Origin: Holosporales bacterium
GTDB lineage: Bacteria; Pseudomonadota; Alphaproteobacteria; RUG11792
Length of the DNA: 13,451 nucleotides
NCBI GenBank assembly: GCA_031267075.1
Contig: JAIRZU010000014.1
Coordinates: forward strand, 1 to 13,451
Reading direction: 5' to 3'
Shown here piece by piece: positions 1-6,824 of this stretch; position 1 is the first letter of the stretch; each line of letters starts with the position of its first letter. A program made the position numbers and the translations under genes. The notes below the pieces were generated by a model, which was given only the letters and a program-made list of their open reading frames with translations, searched no databases and was not told where the DNA came from.

Positions 1-168
1 AGTTGATTAGCGTAAATTTCCACACCGTCTAATGCTTGGGAAGCGCGCAAAACCAGCGTACAACGTCACTGTGGTTGGTACTTGGACAAGCTTCATCAAC
101 TAGTAAAGTAAATGTCTCAGCTGAGTTGTCTCATATCATATGACCTACACACAGTGCCCAAGATTAAG
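1..168. other. Non-coding upstream stretch, no gene seen
   Basis: No convincing reading frame, tRNA or other known RNA is visible here. Small symmetric elements are present: TCATAT-C-ATATGA at 131-143, and a 7-base inverted pair CACTGTG (67-73) / CACAGTG (150-156). These are too short and too far apart to call a structure with confidence. The stretch may be the distal upstream region of rpsB or the end of something outside the window. Confidence 0.4.
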
Positions 169-198
169 TTGACCACTGAAACCTGGTGGTGATACAAT
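169..198 (+). promoter_or_regulatory. Sigma70-type promoter of rpsB
   Basis: TTGACC (169-174) and TACAAT (193-198) are separated by 18 bases, close to the housekeeping consensus. Transcription would start near base 205, leaving a leader of about 113 nucleotides before the rpsB start. Confidence 0.65.
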
Positions 199-204
199 CC
201 TAAA

Positions 205-317
205 GAGATATGAGGAACCAGTCAGCAAGGGATTGTTCCGATGTGCGTATGGGCGGGAATTCCGCCGTGTCTCACTTTGGTTCCTTGCTCAGGATTTAAT
301 CGGAAGGAAAGATTTTA
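205..317 (+). promoter_or_regulatory. Structured rpsB mRNA leader, possible S2 autoregulation
   Basis: The leader contains AGGAACCA (213-220), which pairs perfectly with TGGTTCCT (278-285). A second pairing, AGCAAGG (224-230) with CCTTGCT (283-289), shares bases 283-285 and so excludes the first. Between them, GGCGG (252-256) and CCGCC (262-266) make a small hairpin. S2 is known to repress its own mRNA through the leader in Escherichia coli. That this leader works in the same way is inference. The ribosome binding site AGGAAAG (304-310) lies just after the foldable segment. Confidence 0.45.
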
Positions 318-1145
318 ATGTCAGCTAGATTTTCTATGCGCCAGCTAATGGAGGCTGGGGTTCACTACGGTCACGTAACTAGGAAGTGGAATCCAAAAAT
401 GTCTCCTTACATATTCGGTACGAGAAATGGGATTCATATACTAGACCTCGAGCAGACAGTGCCAATGTTGGAGACTGCTTTGAACACCATCAGAGATATA
501 GCCTCGAATCATGGTAGGGTACTATTCGTTGGTACCAAGGTTCAGGTGACGGGGAAGATAAAGGAGACTGCTCAGAAGTGCGGACAGTACTACGTGAACC
601 ACAGGTGGCTAGGCGGGATGATGACGAATTGGAAAACGGTCAGCCAGTCGATTAAGAGGCTCAGCTCCCTTGAAGAGCAAATCGAAAAACCATTCGGTCT
701 CACGAAGAAGGAGATTTCGAAACTGCATAGGGAGAAGGAGAAGCTTGATTTAGCGTTGGGTGGAATTCGAGAGATGGGCGGCCTCCCGGATCTCGTGGTC
801 GTTATCGATACGATTCGTGAAGCAATCGCTGTGAGTGAGGCAGTGAAGCTCAGCATTCCCGTTGTAGCGATTGTCGATTCGAACTCCAATCCAGATCACA
901 TCACATATCCCATCCCTGGAAATGATGATGCCGCTAAGGCAGTGGATCTGTATTGCGATCTGTTCGCCAGCGCCGTACTGGAAGGGCTAAGAAGTGAGTT
1001 GGAGAAATCTGGAATCGACATAGGGGCAACGGATGCTGTGCTAGAGGATGCTAAGCCAGTACATAGTGAGGGAGATGATTCTTCCAACATTCCACTAGAG
1101 CTTCAACCTCAACTGGAGGAAGCGCAACCCAACATTTCGGGCTAG
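318..1145 (+). CDS. rpsB: 30S ribosomal protein S2
   Basis: S2 of the small ribosomal subunit, which binds late in 30S assembly and is needed for S1 docking. The 275-residue product has the family signature near the N-terminus (LMEAGVHYGHVTRKWNPKM, about residues 10-28), followed by FGTRNGIHILDL, VLFVGTK, NHRWLGGMMTNWKT and, further on, GGLPDLVVVIDTIREAIAVSEA and IPVVAIVDSNSNPD. Length is within the normal range, with a charged C-terminal tail of about 40 residues that is not conserved in the family. The start at 318 has the ribosome binding site AGGAAAG at a good distance. In most bacteria tsf (EF-Ts) follows rpsB in one operon. Here the next gene is convergent and tsf is absent from the window, so the gene is probably transcribed alone. 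Confidence 0.97.
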   Translation: MSARFSMRQLMEAGVHYGHVTRKWNPKMSPYIFGTRNGIHILDLEQTVPMLETALNTIRDIASNHGRVLFVGTKVQVTGKIKETAQKCGQYYVNHRWLGGMMTNWKTVSQSIKRLSSLEEQIEKPFGLTKKEISKLHREKEKLDLALGGIREMGGLPDLVVVIDTIREAIAVSEAVKLSIPVVAIVDSNSNPDHITYPIPGNDDAAKAVDLYCDLFASAVLEGLRSELEKSGIDIGATDAVLEDAKPVHSEGDDSSNIPLELQPQLEEAQPNISG

Positions 1146-1159
1146 GTTCCGGAATATCA

Positions 1160-1196
1160 CCGGCATAGGCCTACAGTTAAGTAGGTCAAATGCCGG
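1160..1196. terminator. Hairpin after rpsB, likely terminator
   Basis: CCGGCAT (1160-1166) pairs with ATGCCGG (1190-1196), and inside it CCTAC (1170-1174) pairs with GTAGG (1181-1185). It sits 15 bases after the rpsB stop. There is no T-run, so it would be a non-canonical terminator. Its symmetry allows it to act on both convergent genes. Confidence 0.55.
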
Positions 1197-1205
1197 CGGT
1201 AAGTA

Positions 1206-1238
1206 CATGAGCATTTGAGCACCGCACTACCGCTCATG
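1206..1238. terminator. Second hairpin between rpsB and rluD
   Basis: CATGAGC (1206-1212) and GCTCATG (1232-1238) form a perfect 7-base stem with a 19-base loop, 14 bases beyond the end of the convergent pseudouridine synthase gene. It is the better placed candidate to end transcription coming from the minus strand. It lacks a T-run. Confidence 0.4.
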
Positions 1239-1251
1239 CTGCGATCGTGGA

Positions 1252-2211
1252 TTAAATGAACAGGGCATCTACCTGCTCCAAGTCACCAGCCAAGGTGGCT
1301 TCGAATGTATGTTGCACTCCGGTGAATGGGTGAACGAACGATAGCTTACTCGAGTGAAGGGCCTGCCGCTTTAGATCTCTGATTGCGTCTGGATAAGTGC
1401 AGTCTATCTTACTCTTCCCATACACCTGATCGCCAATCACATGGAGTCCGAGGTACTTCATATGCACTCTGATCTGGTGGGTCCTTCCAGTTAGCAATCT
1501 GCATGTGAGTTTCGAGATGGCATTCGTTGGAGAACAGTACACTGTCTTATCAACCTCGTACGTCGTGATGGCTCGTTTCCCGGAATCTGCCACGGTGTAT
1601 TGCTGCCTCAGTTTTGGGTGCCGCCTCAGCATCGTATCGATACGGTCAGACTTCTTCAGCGGCCTTCCGAACACGAAACATGTGTATTCTCGTGAGATCA
1701 AATTTCCCTTCCCGTTCGCAAACAGCGCGGCAATCCTGTGATGTGCTTCGTTGCTTTTCGCGATTAGCATCACGCCGGAGGTGTCCTTGTCTAGGCGGTG
1801 AACGATACCAGGTCTCGTTGAGCCTCCAACATCAGACAGCGTATCTTTAAAATGAAATGCAATGGCATTTACAAGAGTACCGGATCTGTGGCCGGGAGCA
1901 GGGTGGCATACGAGGCCAGCAGGCTTGTTTATCACAACGAGATACTCGTCCTCGAACAGCACTTCAAGCTCAATATCCTCCGCCTGAATCTCATACTGAC
2001 TATCATCATGGAGCGCATCCGTTTCATCTACATGGACGTCGCACTGTGTTAGCACCTTCTTGGATGGGTCAGAAACTACCGTACTCCCAAGCATCACACA
2101 TCCATTCCTGATGAGTCTCTGAATTACTGTCCTGGAAATTCCACCGGATAGCTTTGAGAGTGCTACGTCTAGACGCTGCCCTATGCAATCCTCAGTAACC
2201 CTCAGATCCAC
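1252..2211 (-). CDS. rluD: RluD-type 23S rRNA pseudouridine synthase
   Basis: RluA-family enzyme that isomerises uridines in RNA. The RluD branch modifies helix 69 of 23S rRNA. The 319-residue protein has an N-terminal S4 RNA-binding domain (about residues 1-75, with RLDVALSKL and SRTVIQRLIRNG), then the catalytic domain with PAGLVCHPAPGHRSGTLVNA (98-117), the active-site motif HRLDKDTSG with the presumed catalytic Asp141, and RTHQIRVHMKYLGLHVIGD near residues 245-265. Length, the S4 domain and the HPAPGHRSGTL segment favour RluD over RluA or RluC, but substrate specificity cannot be proved from sequence alone. The only good start in frame is GTG at 2211. The nearby ATG at 2222 is out of frame and stops at once. 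A weak GAAG lies just before the GTG. The gene is convergent with rpsB and has its own promoter. Confidence 0.9.
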   Translation of the reverse strand: MDLRVTEDCIGQRLDVALSKLSGGISRTVIQRLIRNGCVMLGSTVVSDPSKKVLTQCDVHVDETDALHDDSQYEIQAEDIELEVLFEDEYLVVINKPAGLVCHPAPGHRSGTLVNAIAFHFKDTLSDVGGSTRPGIVHRLDKDTSGVMLIAKSNEAHHRIAALFANGKGNLISREYTCFVFGRPLKKSDRIDTMLRRHPKLRQQYTVADSGKRAITTYEVDKTVYCSPTNAISKLTCRLLTGRTHQIRVHMKYLGLHVIGDQVYGKSKIDCTYPDAIRDLKRQALHSSKLSFVHPFTGVQHTFEATLAGDLEQVDALFI

Positions 2212-2244
2212 CTTCGTTTCATTCTAAGAATGGCGTGATGTACC

Positions 2245-2273
2245 ATCCTACCATACCCTCACCTAGATATCAA
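2245..2273 (-). promoter_or_regulatory. Sigma70-type promoter of the rluD-like gene
   Basis: Read on the minus strand, TTGATA (2273-2268) and TAGGAT (2250-2245) are separated by 17 bases. The predicted start of transcription, near 2238, is about 27 bases before the GTG start codon. Confidence 0.5.
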
Positions 2274-2475
2274 TGTAAATGTGCAGAGCCCGAAGATGCC
2301 TGCTTTACGCGGGTTTTGCAGGGAGCGTGAAAAGTGTTCGTGAATATATCAGCTAAACAGACTTGAAGTGTTGCCTAAAATATAGTAAGCTGGCGGCGAG
2401 GAGCGGGTCTATGCGTTGATTTAGGCCGCATGGGCCGCTCGATGACATAAATGAATATATTAAGGAGATACTAAG
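2274..2475. other. Upstream region of the large proline-rich gene
   Basis: No reading frame is apparent. A small hairpin CCTGC (2299-2303) / GCAGG (2318-2322) is present. A -10-like TATAGT lies at 2381-2386, but no good -35 stands at the right distance: TTGAAG at 2363-2368 is only 12 bases away. The last bases hold a strong Shine-Dalgarno sequence, AAGGAG (2462-2467), 8 bases before the ATG at 2476. Confidence 0.4.
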
Positions 2476-5400
2476 ATGAGAACGAATCAATGGGCTAGCG
2501 AGAGTGGTACCACACAGCCAAAGAGACCTAGCCGAAAGAGAGCGAGAATCCTAAGGGGGACCATAGTCGCGACGATAGCAACACAATCGGTTGGGGTAGC
2601 CGGTGCCATGATGCTGGCCTACTGGATGAACGAAGCACAGGAAGCGCTAGCTTCTGGCGCGTCAAAGACATTTACGGGGGACGACCAAGCGTACAGTCCA
2701 GTCGGGAAATCCCTCATGGACAACGATAACCCACCCCATAAACCCAGTAGCAGGATACCCCCTCCCCCCCCTCCACCACCATCACCCAGTCCATCCCCAG
2801 CACCAAAACCTACACCAGCAGCGACATCACCCGCACCAGCACCGGTCGCGAAACCATCACCCAGTCCAAGCCCGACACCAGCAGCGGCGGCATCAAAGCC
2901 CGCGGCGGTGGCGAAACCATCACCCGCACCATCCCCGACACCTACACCATCACCCCAGCCCTCACCAAAACCAGCAGCGGCGGCATCAAAGCCCGCGGCG
3001 GTGGCGAAACCATCACCCAGTCCATCCCCGACGCCGACACCATCCCCGAGCCCATCACCTAGCCCCGCAGCGGAATTTGCAGGCGTGCCCCCAGTGCGCC
3101 ATGCTCTTCCACAGGATGGTGGCAGTGGCAGGCGCCCACCACACACACGGGATGGGAGCGTTGTGGGCGGAAATAGACCTATAGTACCGGCCTCTAACCT
3201 AGATGAGCCCGTAGTAATACAAAGCAGTGAGCCGCAACCAGAACCTGCCTCCTCACGGGTAGAAGATGACAGCCAGAACGGGCAGCAAGCGGTAGTATCA
3301 GGCAATGAGCCGCAACCAGAATCCGCCATAGAGCCTCTCTCTGCACCGGTAGAAGATGATGGCCAGAGCGGGCAGCAAGGCCAACAGAACACAGAGGAGG
3401 GTATCCCTGAGGGGGAAGTGCTCGAAATCAAGCAGGTAATATGTAATATGATTGGCGGCAATACCAGCGCCGCCGACCTACCGCGCCTCAATACTCTTCA
3501 CTTCCTCATAACGATAAGCCATCACTACGGGCGGGACGGTAATCCGCCTGCGCCGCAGATCGCGCAGGCCCTCCTGCTGGAAGTTACTAATGACGACAAC
3601 GGAAGGATAATGGAGGTGCTGAATGACAGTGGTGCCCCTGCACTCCTCGCGCAGCTAAGCGAGGGCGGATCGGATCAAGATCAAAAAATGCAGGAGATAC
3701 TGGCAAAGTACAAATTGACAGGAGGCAATGACTCCCCTCCTCCCCCCGAAGCTGACACACCACCCGGGAACGGGGTAGTACCTGTAACCCCAATTAAGAC
3801 GGGAGATATAGTGTCTCAGGATTCACCAGCCTCACCGCCAATCGATCCAGTAGCCCTGGTAGGTGTCGCGCCGGACGACGAGGTGCCAAACCTGGAAGAG
3901 GAAGACATGGTCCCCCCAGTGCAAGTGGATGTACGCTCAACGATCGATCAGGCCGAAGCTGCAGTTGAATCGAAGCAGCTGCCATCCTCGATGTCACCGC
4001 TAGCAAGAGCGATAGCCGATGCGGTCATGCAGGTCGCAAGTGTGAACCCGCTGTTTGCAGCCATGAATCCTAAAGGGCAAATAATGACAATAGTCTACTG
4101 CACCATAGGGGAGAGCAAGCTAAATGCAATAGACCGTAAGTTGGCCAAATTCAGCGAAGAAGATGGTCTGTTGTTCAGAGAGTTCTGGCAGGCGATATCT
4201 TCCCCACGCAAAGCAAGAATAACTGAAGATGAAGATGAAGAGGAGGAAGATTCTACCGGGCAAGTCAACCGTGCGGTAGTACTAGCCGCTGCCAGGCTTG
4301 GATCAAAGGGCGCAGTACCAGACCCAATCTTTGGACTGGCAGTCGAAAAGACTGGCAAGCAGATTGCCGCTGCGCGTAAAACTGAATACGCCGTAGGTGA
4401 GACCCAATACGTAGCAGCCGCTGGCGCACTGATTGGAGCTGGAGCTGGCAGCGTTGACATGGCAATCCAGACGTTGGTAGACGCACAATACACGCGGAGA
4501 ATAAAGAAAGCCTCGGTGAAGATCGAGGCGGTAGCCGGGATCATGGCACGGGAGTACGAGGGCGCACAGATCAAGCCCGAAGACACCTCAATTGAGGCAA
4601 CAACAAAACTTGTCAAGTACAACATGAGCGAGATAGCGAAGAACGCCGGAGCTTCAGCAGCAGCACTGGAAGATCTTGGTGAAACGGAGGAACAGCTGAG
4701 CAGCGCTCCCATCAAGCTAGCCCCCCCCAAACCACAGCCGCCAGCACCCCCCGAACCAAAAGAACTGTCCGAAGCAGAGCTGAGAAATCAACCGCTTGAG
4801 CAGCTACTCCGCCGCAGAGTACTGTTACAGGACCTGGCCACTGGCGAGTTGATACCATCGCGAGAAGACTTCAATCGACTCGCGGACATCGACGAGCTAC
4901 TAAACCATAGAGATGAGACAGAGGCTGAGAGGCAAAGACAGGCCGAGGAACAGGCACAACAAACGCGGGCAGATCTCGATGAACAGAAGGAGAAATTTGC
5001 ACGGCTCAGATTGCGGTACGCGCTTAGACCAGGGGACGAGAGCCAAGTCGTCAGAATCCTCAAGAAAGGGCTCCCTCTCGAGTTTGGAGGGGCGATGAAC
5101 CGAGCCACTGAGCAGGTGGAGAGCGTACTCGCAGAGAGAGCGGCACTATTGAAATTAGTGTCGTCACTAGACCCGCTGGTCGAAACCCTCCAAAGCGGCA
5201 ACGTCCGGGCAGCGTTCGAATGGGCAGAAGGAGACCAGGAGGGTCCCCTCACGGAAGTAGCCAACGGGCTCCGGCAGATCAGAACAGAGATGCCCGCGCC
5301 GTCTGACGATCACCAACAGGAAGTACTTGACTTGGAAGCCGCGCAGAGAGGCATCGAAGTAGTTCAGTCGGTATTGCAAAAAGTGCGCGAGGTACTCGAC

Positions 5401-5637
5401 GAAAATTGTAGGAAACAGTTGGCAATAACAGAAGGAGCCGAAGGCTTTAAGGGCTACTGGATTCCCGGACTAAACGAATCGATGGATAAACTCGGTGTAC
5501 AGGTACTGCTGACCTCCTTGGCAGAGCCAAAACCCGGATTAAAATTCTCGGACGAAGAAGAACCAGTAGCAGTAGCAGTAGATGAAGATAAAGATGAAGA
5601 GGAAGAGGAAGAGGAAGCTGCATCAGAGCCGATGTAA
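2476..5637 (+). CDS. Large proline-rich, acidic, membrane-anchored protein of unknown function
   Basis: Not recognised as a known family. The 1053-residue protein starts with a basic stretch (KRPSRKRAR, 16-24) followed by a hydrophobic segment at about 28-50. This fits a signal anchor or an uncleaved signal peptide, with most of the chain probably outside the cytoplasm. Residues 86-198 are a low-complexity Pro/Ser/Ala/Thr region, including eight prolines in a row at 95-102 and a 31-residue repeat. A second, Glu/Gln-rich repeat follows at about 252-302. The rest looks largely helical and charged, with an acidic patch near 584-594 (EDEDEEEED) and an acidic C-terminus (DEEEEEEE). Only three cysteines are seen. 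The start is supported by AAGGAG at the right distance. It is a single gene, convergent with dnaJ/exonuclease. A surface protein or a secretion substrate interacting with a host cell is possible, but no motif proves this. Confidence 0.85.
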   Translation: MRTNQWASESGTTQPKRPSRKRARILRGTIVATIATQSVGVAGAMMLAYWMNEAQEALASGASKTFTGDDQAYSPVGKSLMDNDNPPHKPSSRIPPPPPPPPSPSPSPAPKPTPAATSPAPAPVAKPSPSPSPTPAAAASKPAAVAKPSPAPSPTPTPSPQPSPKPAAAASKPAAVAKPSPSPSPTPTPSPSPSPSPAAEFAGVPPVRHALPQDGGSGRRPPHTRDGSVVGGNRPIVPASNLDEPVVIQSSEPQPEPASSRVEDDSQNGQQAVVSGNEPQPESAIEPLSAPVEDDGQSGQQGQQNTEEGIPEGEVLEIKQVICNMIGGNTSAADLPRLNTLHFLITISHHYGRDGNPPAPQIAQALLLEVTNDDNGRIMEVLNDSGAPALLAQLSEGGSDQDQKMQEILAKYKLTGGNDSPPPPEADTPPGNGVVPVTPIKTGDIVSQDSPASPPIDPVALVGVAPDDEVPNLEEEDMVPPVQVDVRSTIDQAEAAVESKQLPSSMSPLARAIADAVMQVASVNPLFAAMNPKGQIMTIVYCTIGESKLNAIDRKLAKFSEEDGLLFREFWQAISSPRKARITEDEDEEEEDSTGQVNRAVVLAAARLGSKGAVPDPIFGLAVEKTGKQIAAARKTEYAVGETQYVAAAGALIGAGAGSVDMAIQTLVDAQYTRRIKKASVKIEAVAGIMAREYEGAQIKPEDTSIEATTKLVKYNMSEIAKNAGASAAALEDLGETEEQLSSAPIKLAPPKPQPPAPPEPKELSEAELRNQPLEQLLRRRVLLQDLATGELIPSREDFNRLADIDELLNHRDETEAERQRQAEEQAQQTRADLDEQKEKFARLRLRYALRPGDESQVVRILKKGLPLEFGGAMNRATEQVESVLAERAALLKLVSSLDPLVETLQSGNVRAAFEWAEGDQEGPLTEVANGLRQIRTEMPAPSDDHQQEVLDLEAAQRGIEVVQSVLQKVREVLDENCRKQLAITEGAEGFKGYWIPGLNESMDKLGVQVLLTSLAEPKPGLKFSDEEEPVAVAVDEDKDEEEEEEEAASEPM
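2764..2771 (+). repeat. C8 homopolymer tract in the proline-rich gene
   Basis: Eight consecutive C bases encode part of the polyproline run. A change of one base by slippage would shift the frame about 100 codons into the 1053-codon gene. Synonymous proline codons were available, so the long uninterrupted run stands out. Confidence 0.8.
2878..3018 (+). repeat. Exact 48-base direct repeat in the proline-rich region
   Basis: Bases 2878-2925 and 2971-3018 are identical over 48 bases, 93 bases apart (31 codons, frame kept). Both encode PAAAASKPAAVAKPSP. Each is followed by a similar PSPTPTPSP segment, so the full unit is about 31 residues. A shorter related unit (APVAKPSPSPSPT) lies before the first. 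Unit number could change by recombination or slippage without breaking the frame. Confidence 0.9.
3229..3381 (+). repeat. Degenerate repeat of about 26 residues, Glu/Gln-rich
   Basis: GAGCCGCAACCAGAA occurs at 3229 and again at 3307, 78 bases (26 codons) later. Each copy is followed by a related segment encoding (R/P)VEDD(S/G)Q(N/S)GQQ. The second copy carries a few extra codons before VEDD. The repeat keeps the frame, as in a variable tandem-repeat surface protein. Confidence 0.7.
4731..4738 (+). repeat. Second C8 tract in the proline-rich gene
   Basis: Eight C bases within codons for Ala-Pro-Pro near residue 753. Like the first tract it could cause frameshifts by slippage, here removing the last 300 residues. 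Confidence 0.75.
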
Positions 5638-5658
5638 GGTACATCCACGCAACACCTA

Positions 5659-5693
5659 CCCTGTGCTCGAGACAATATATCTCGAGTACGGGG
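5659..5693. terminator. Strong hairpin after the proline-rich gene
   Basis: A 14-base stem (5659-5672 with 5680-5693) has two G-T pairs and a 7-base loop CAATATA. Its core, CTCGAGA/TCTCGAG, is perfect. It begins 22 bases after the stop codon. No T-run follows, so it may act as a non-canonical terminator for this gene, or for both convergent units. Confidence 0.65.
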
Positions 5694-5706
5694 AGGCGGG
5701 GAGGGA

Positions 5707-5748
5707 GGCCGACTGAGTACGAGGCTCCAGTCAAACTACTAGTCGGCC
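5707..5748. terminator. Inverted repeat overlapping the end of the exonuclease gene
   Basis: GGCCGACT (5707-5714) and AGTCGGCC (5741-5748) are perfect 8-base arms with a 26-base loop. The right arm covers the last codons of the minus-strand exonuclease gene. This is where a terminator for the dnaJ-exonuclease transcript would be expected, although the loop is long and no T-run follows. Confidence 0.4.
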
Positions 5749-6773
5749 ATCTTTAGCAATGAATTAAATCCATACAGCTTAAAGAAATCTGAGAGGCCGT
5801 TCTGTGTTGCGACCTTATATTCAAATGGCAAATCCAGGTCGCATCGCAGGGCTACTAGCTTTTTAGACATAACTGCTATGTGTGCCTCCTCCGCGAGTGA
5901 GGTACGTCTCTTACTAGGAGGGAGTTTCTCGAGGTTTGCAATCAAGTTCTCGAGAGAGCCGAATTCATTGATCCACGCAGCTGCAGTCTTCTGACCAATC
6001 TTCGTAATGCCAGGGATGTTATCAGCATCATCTCCTATTATCGCCAGCACGTCAAGCACCTTATCTGGGGTAACACCAAACTTCTTGATTACATCCTCCT
6101 CGGTAATGTACCTATGTTTCACAGGATCGTAGAGTGTGACCTGATCATCACATATCAGCTGCATTAGATCCTTATCTGATGAAATGATGTTGACTCCGTA
6201 GCGGTGACGTAGCATACTGGTGTACGTGGCTATAATATCGTCAGCCTCGAATCCAGGCAGTTCAGCCATAACGAATCCGAACCTGCTACACGCCTCTTTG
6301 ATAAGTGGAATTTGGGGTAGAAGGGCTTCTGGTACAGTCGCCCTGTTCGCCTTGTATCCATCATATATCTCATTCCTAAATGTCTGCCTGCTGTGATCGC
6401 ATGCCGCTATAAACATTGAGTTTGGGAAACGTGAAGTTAGCTTTAGCATGACGATGCAGAACCCATACAGGGCCCCAACCTCTCGTTTCTCAAAACCTCC
6501 ACAATCAGTTTCTTGCTGCGTCGATCCGGTGCTCGAATGCTCACGTACCTCTAAGTACGCTCCGCTTCTGCGCTCCGTGTCTCCTAGCAATAACTCTGAT
6601 TCTGAAGATTTTAATTGTAATCCACAATCACCTTCCTGCTGTAATTCTGATTCTGAAGGTTTGGAAAGAGGCATGTTGTAAGACAGGCTTGGGAAAGCGT
6701 AGAAGACGCGGTAGATGAAGCCGGAGACGTCTATGATGTTAACCCCAGATTTAGATTTGTCTTCAGCTGTCAT
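5739..6773 (-). CDS. Stand-alone PolA-type 5'-3' exonuclease (flap nuclease) with an RPE1-like insertion
   Basis: The protein corresponds to the 5'-3' exonuclease domain of DNA polymerase I, which removes RNA primers and 5' flaps during replication and repair. Metal-binding and DNA-binding elements look intact: Asp15 (NIIDVSGFIYRVF), Asp126 (AACDHSRQTFRNEIYDGYKANR, split here across 123-144), Glu176/Asp178/Asp179 (GFEADD), Asp200/Asp202 (SSDKDLMQLI), and the helix-3-turn-helix with GDDADNIPGITKIGQKTA (247-264). It ends at residue 344, just where the exonuclease domain of PolA normally ends (FKLYGFNSLL), and no polymerase domain follows. Residues from about 37 to 98 are an extra segment between the first strand region and GALYGF. 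The start at 6773 has AAGGAG close by. It lies 51 bases after dnaJ on the same strand, probably co-transcribed. It could be a natural single-domain exonuclease or a polA split elsewhere. Confidence 0.88.
   Translation of the reverse strand: MTAEDKSKSGVNIIDVSGFIYRVFYAFPSLSYNMPLSKPSESELQQEGDCGLQLKSSESELLLGDTERRSGAYLEVREHSSTGSTQQETDCGGFEKREVGALYGFCIVMLKLTSRFPNSMFIAACDHSRQTFRNEIYDGYKANRATVPEALLPQIPLIKEACSRFGFVMAELPGFEADDIIATYTSMLRHRYGVNIISSDKDLMQLICDDQVTLYDPVKHRYITEEDVIKKFGVTPDKVLDVLAIIGDDADNIPGITKIGQKTAAAWINEFGSLENLIANLEKLPPSKRRTSLAEEAHIAVMSKKLVALRCDLDLPFEYKVATQNGLSDFFKLYGFNSLLKMAD
6498..6662 (-). repeat. RPE1-like palindromic element inserted in frame, flanked by a duplicated short unit
   Basis: On the plus strand the order is A1 (6498-6518), core (6519-6590), B1 (6591-6612), A2 (6621-6641), B2 (6642-6662). 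A1 and A2 match at 18 of 21 bases, and B1 and B2 at about 19 of 21. In the second unit A and B are directly joined, while in the first they are separated by a 72-base core (24 codons, frame kept). In protein terms, SESEL-QQEGDCG occurs once intact and once as SESEL, 24 added residues, QQETDCG. The core, residues 62-85, contains GDTERRSGAY, LEVRE and SSTGST. From memory this resembles the consensus of the Rickettsia palindromic element RPE1. It includes an inverted repeat CGTAC (6544-6548) / GTACG (6555-6559). Confidence 0.7.
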
Positions 6774-6824
6774 AATCGCTCCTTATCTACTCTCCAACTT
6801 CGGCGCCAGCAAAGCATCGATCCC

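Noticed and set aside
1..168. tRNA or other structural RNA at the left edge
   Set aside because: No cloverleaf, T-loop GTTCGA or other recognisable RNA signature. Only short scattered inverted pairs are present.
2619..3491. 290-codon open frame antisense to the proline-rich gene
   Set aside because: It is a Gly-rich mirror of proline codons on the other strand. It has no domain and follows from the composition of the real gene.
4095..4730. 211-codon open frame on the minus strand
   Set aside because: It lies antisense within the large gene and is Ser/Ala-rich, with a serine run mirroring the acidic GAA/GAT repeats. No family features are seen.
6498..6662. CRISPR-like repeats
   Set aside because: There are only two copies of each short unit, with unequal spacing and an intact reading frame. 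This is an insertion footprint, not an array.
6448..6681. Small plus-strand frame through the inserted element in the exonuclease
   Set aside because: It is a shadow of the RPE1-like insertion. The minus-strand frame continues the exonuclease and explains the sequence.
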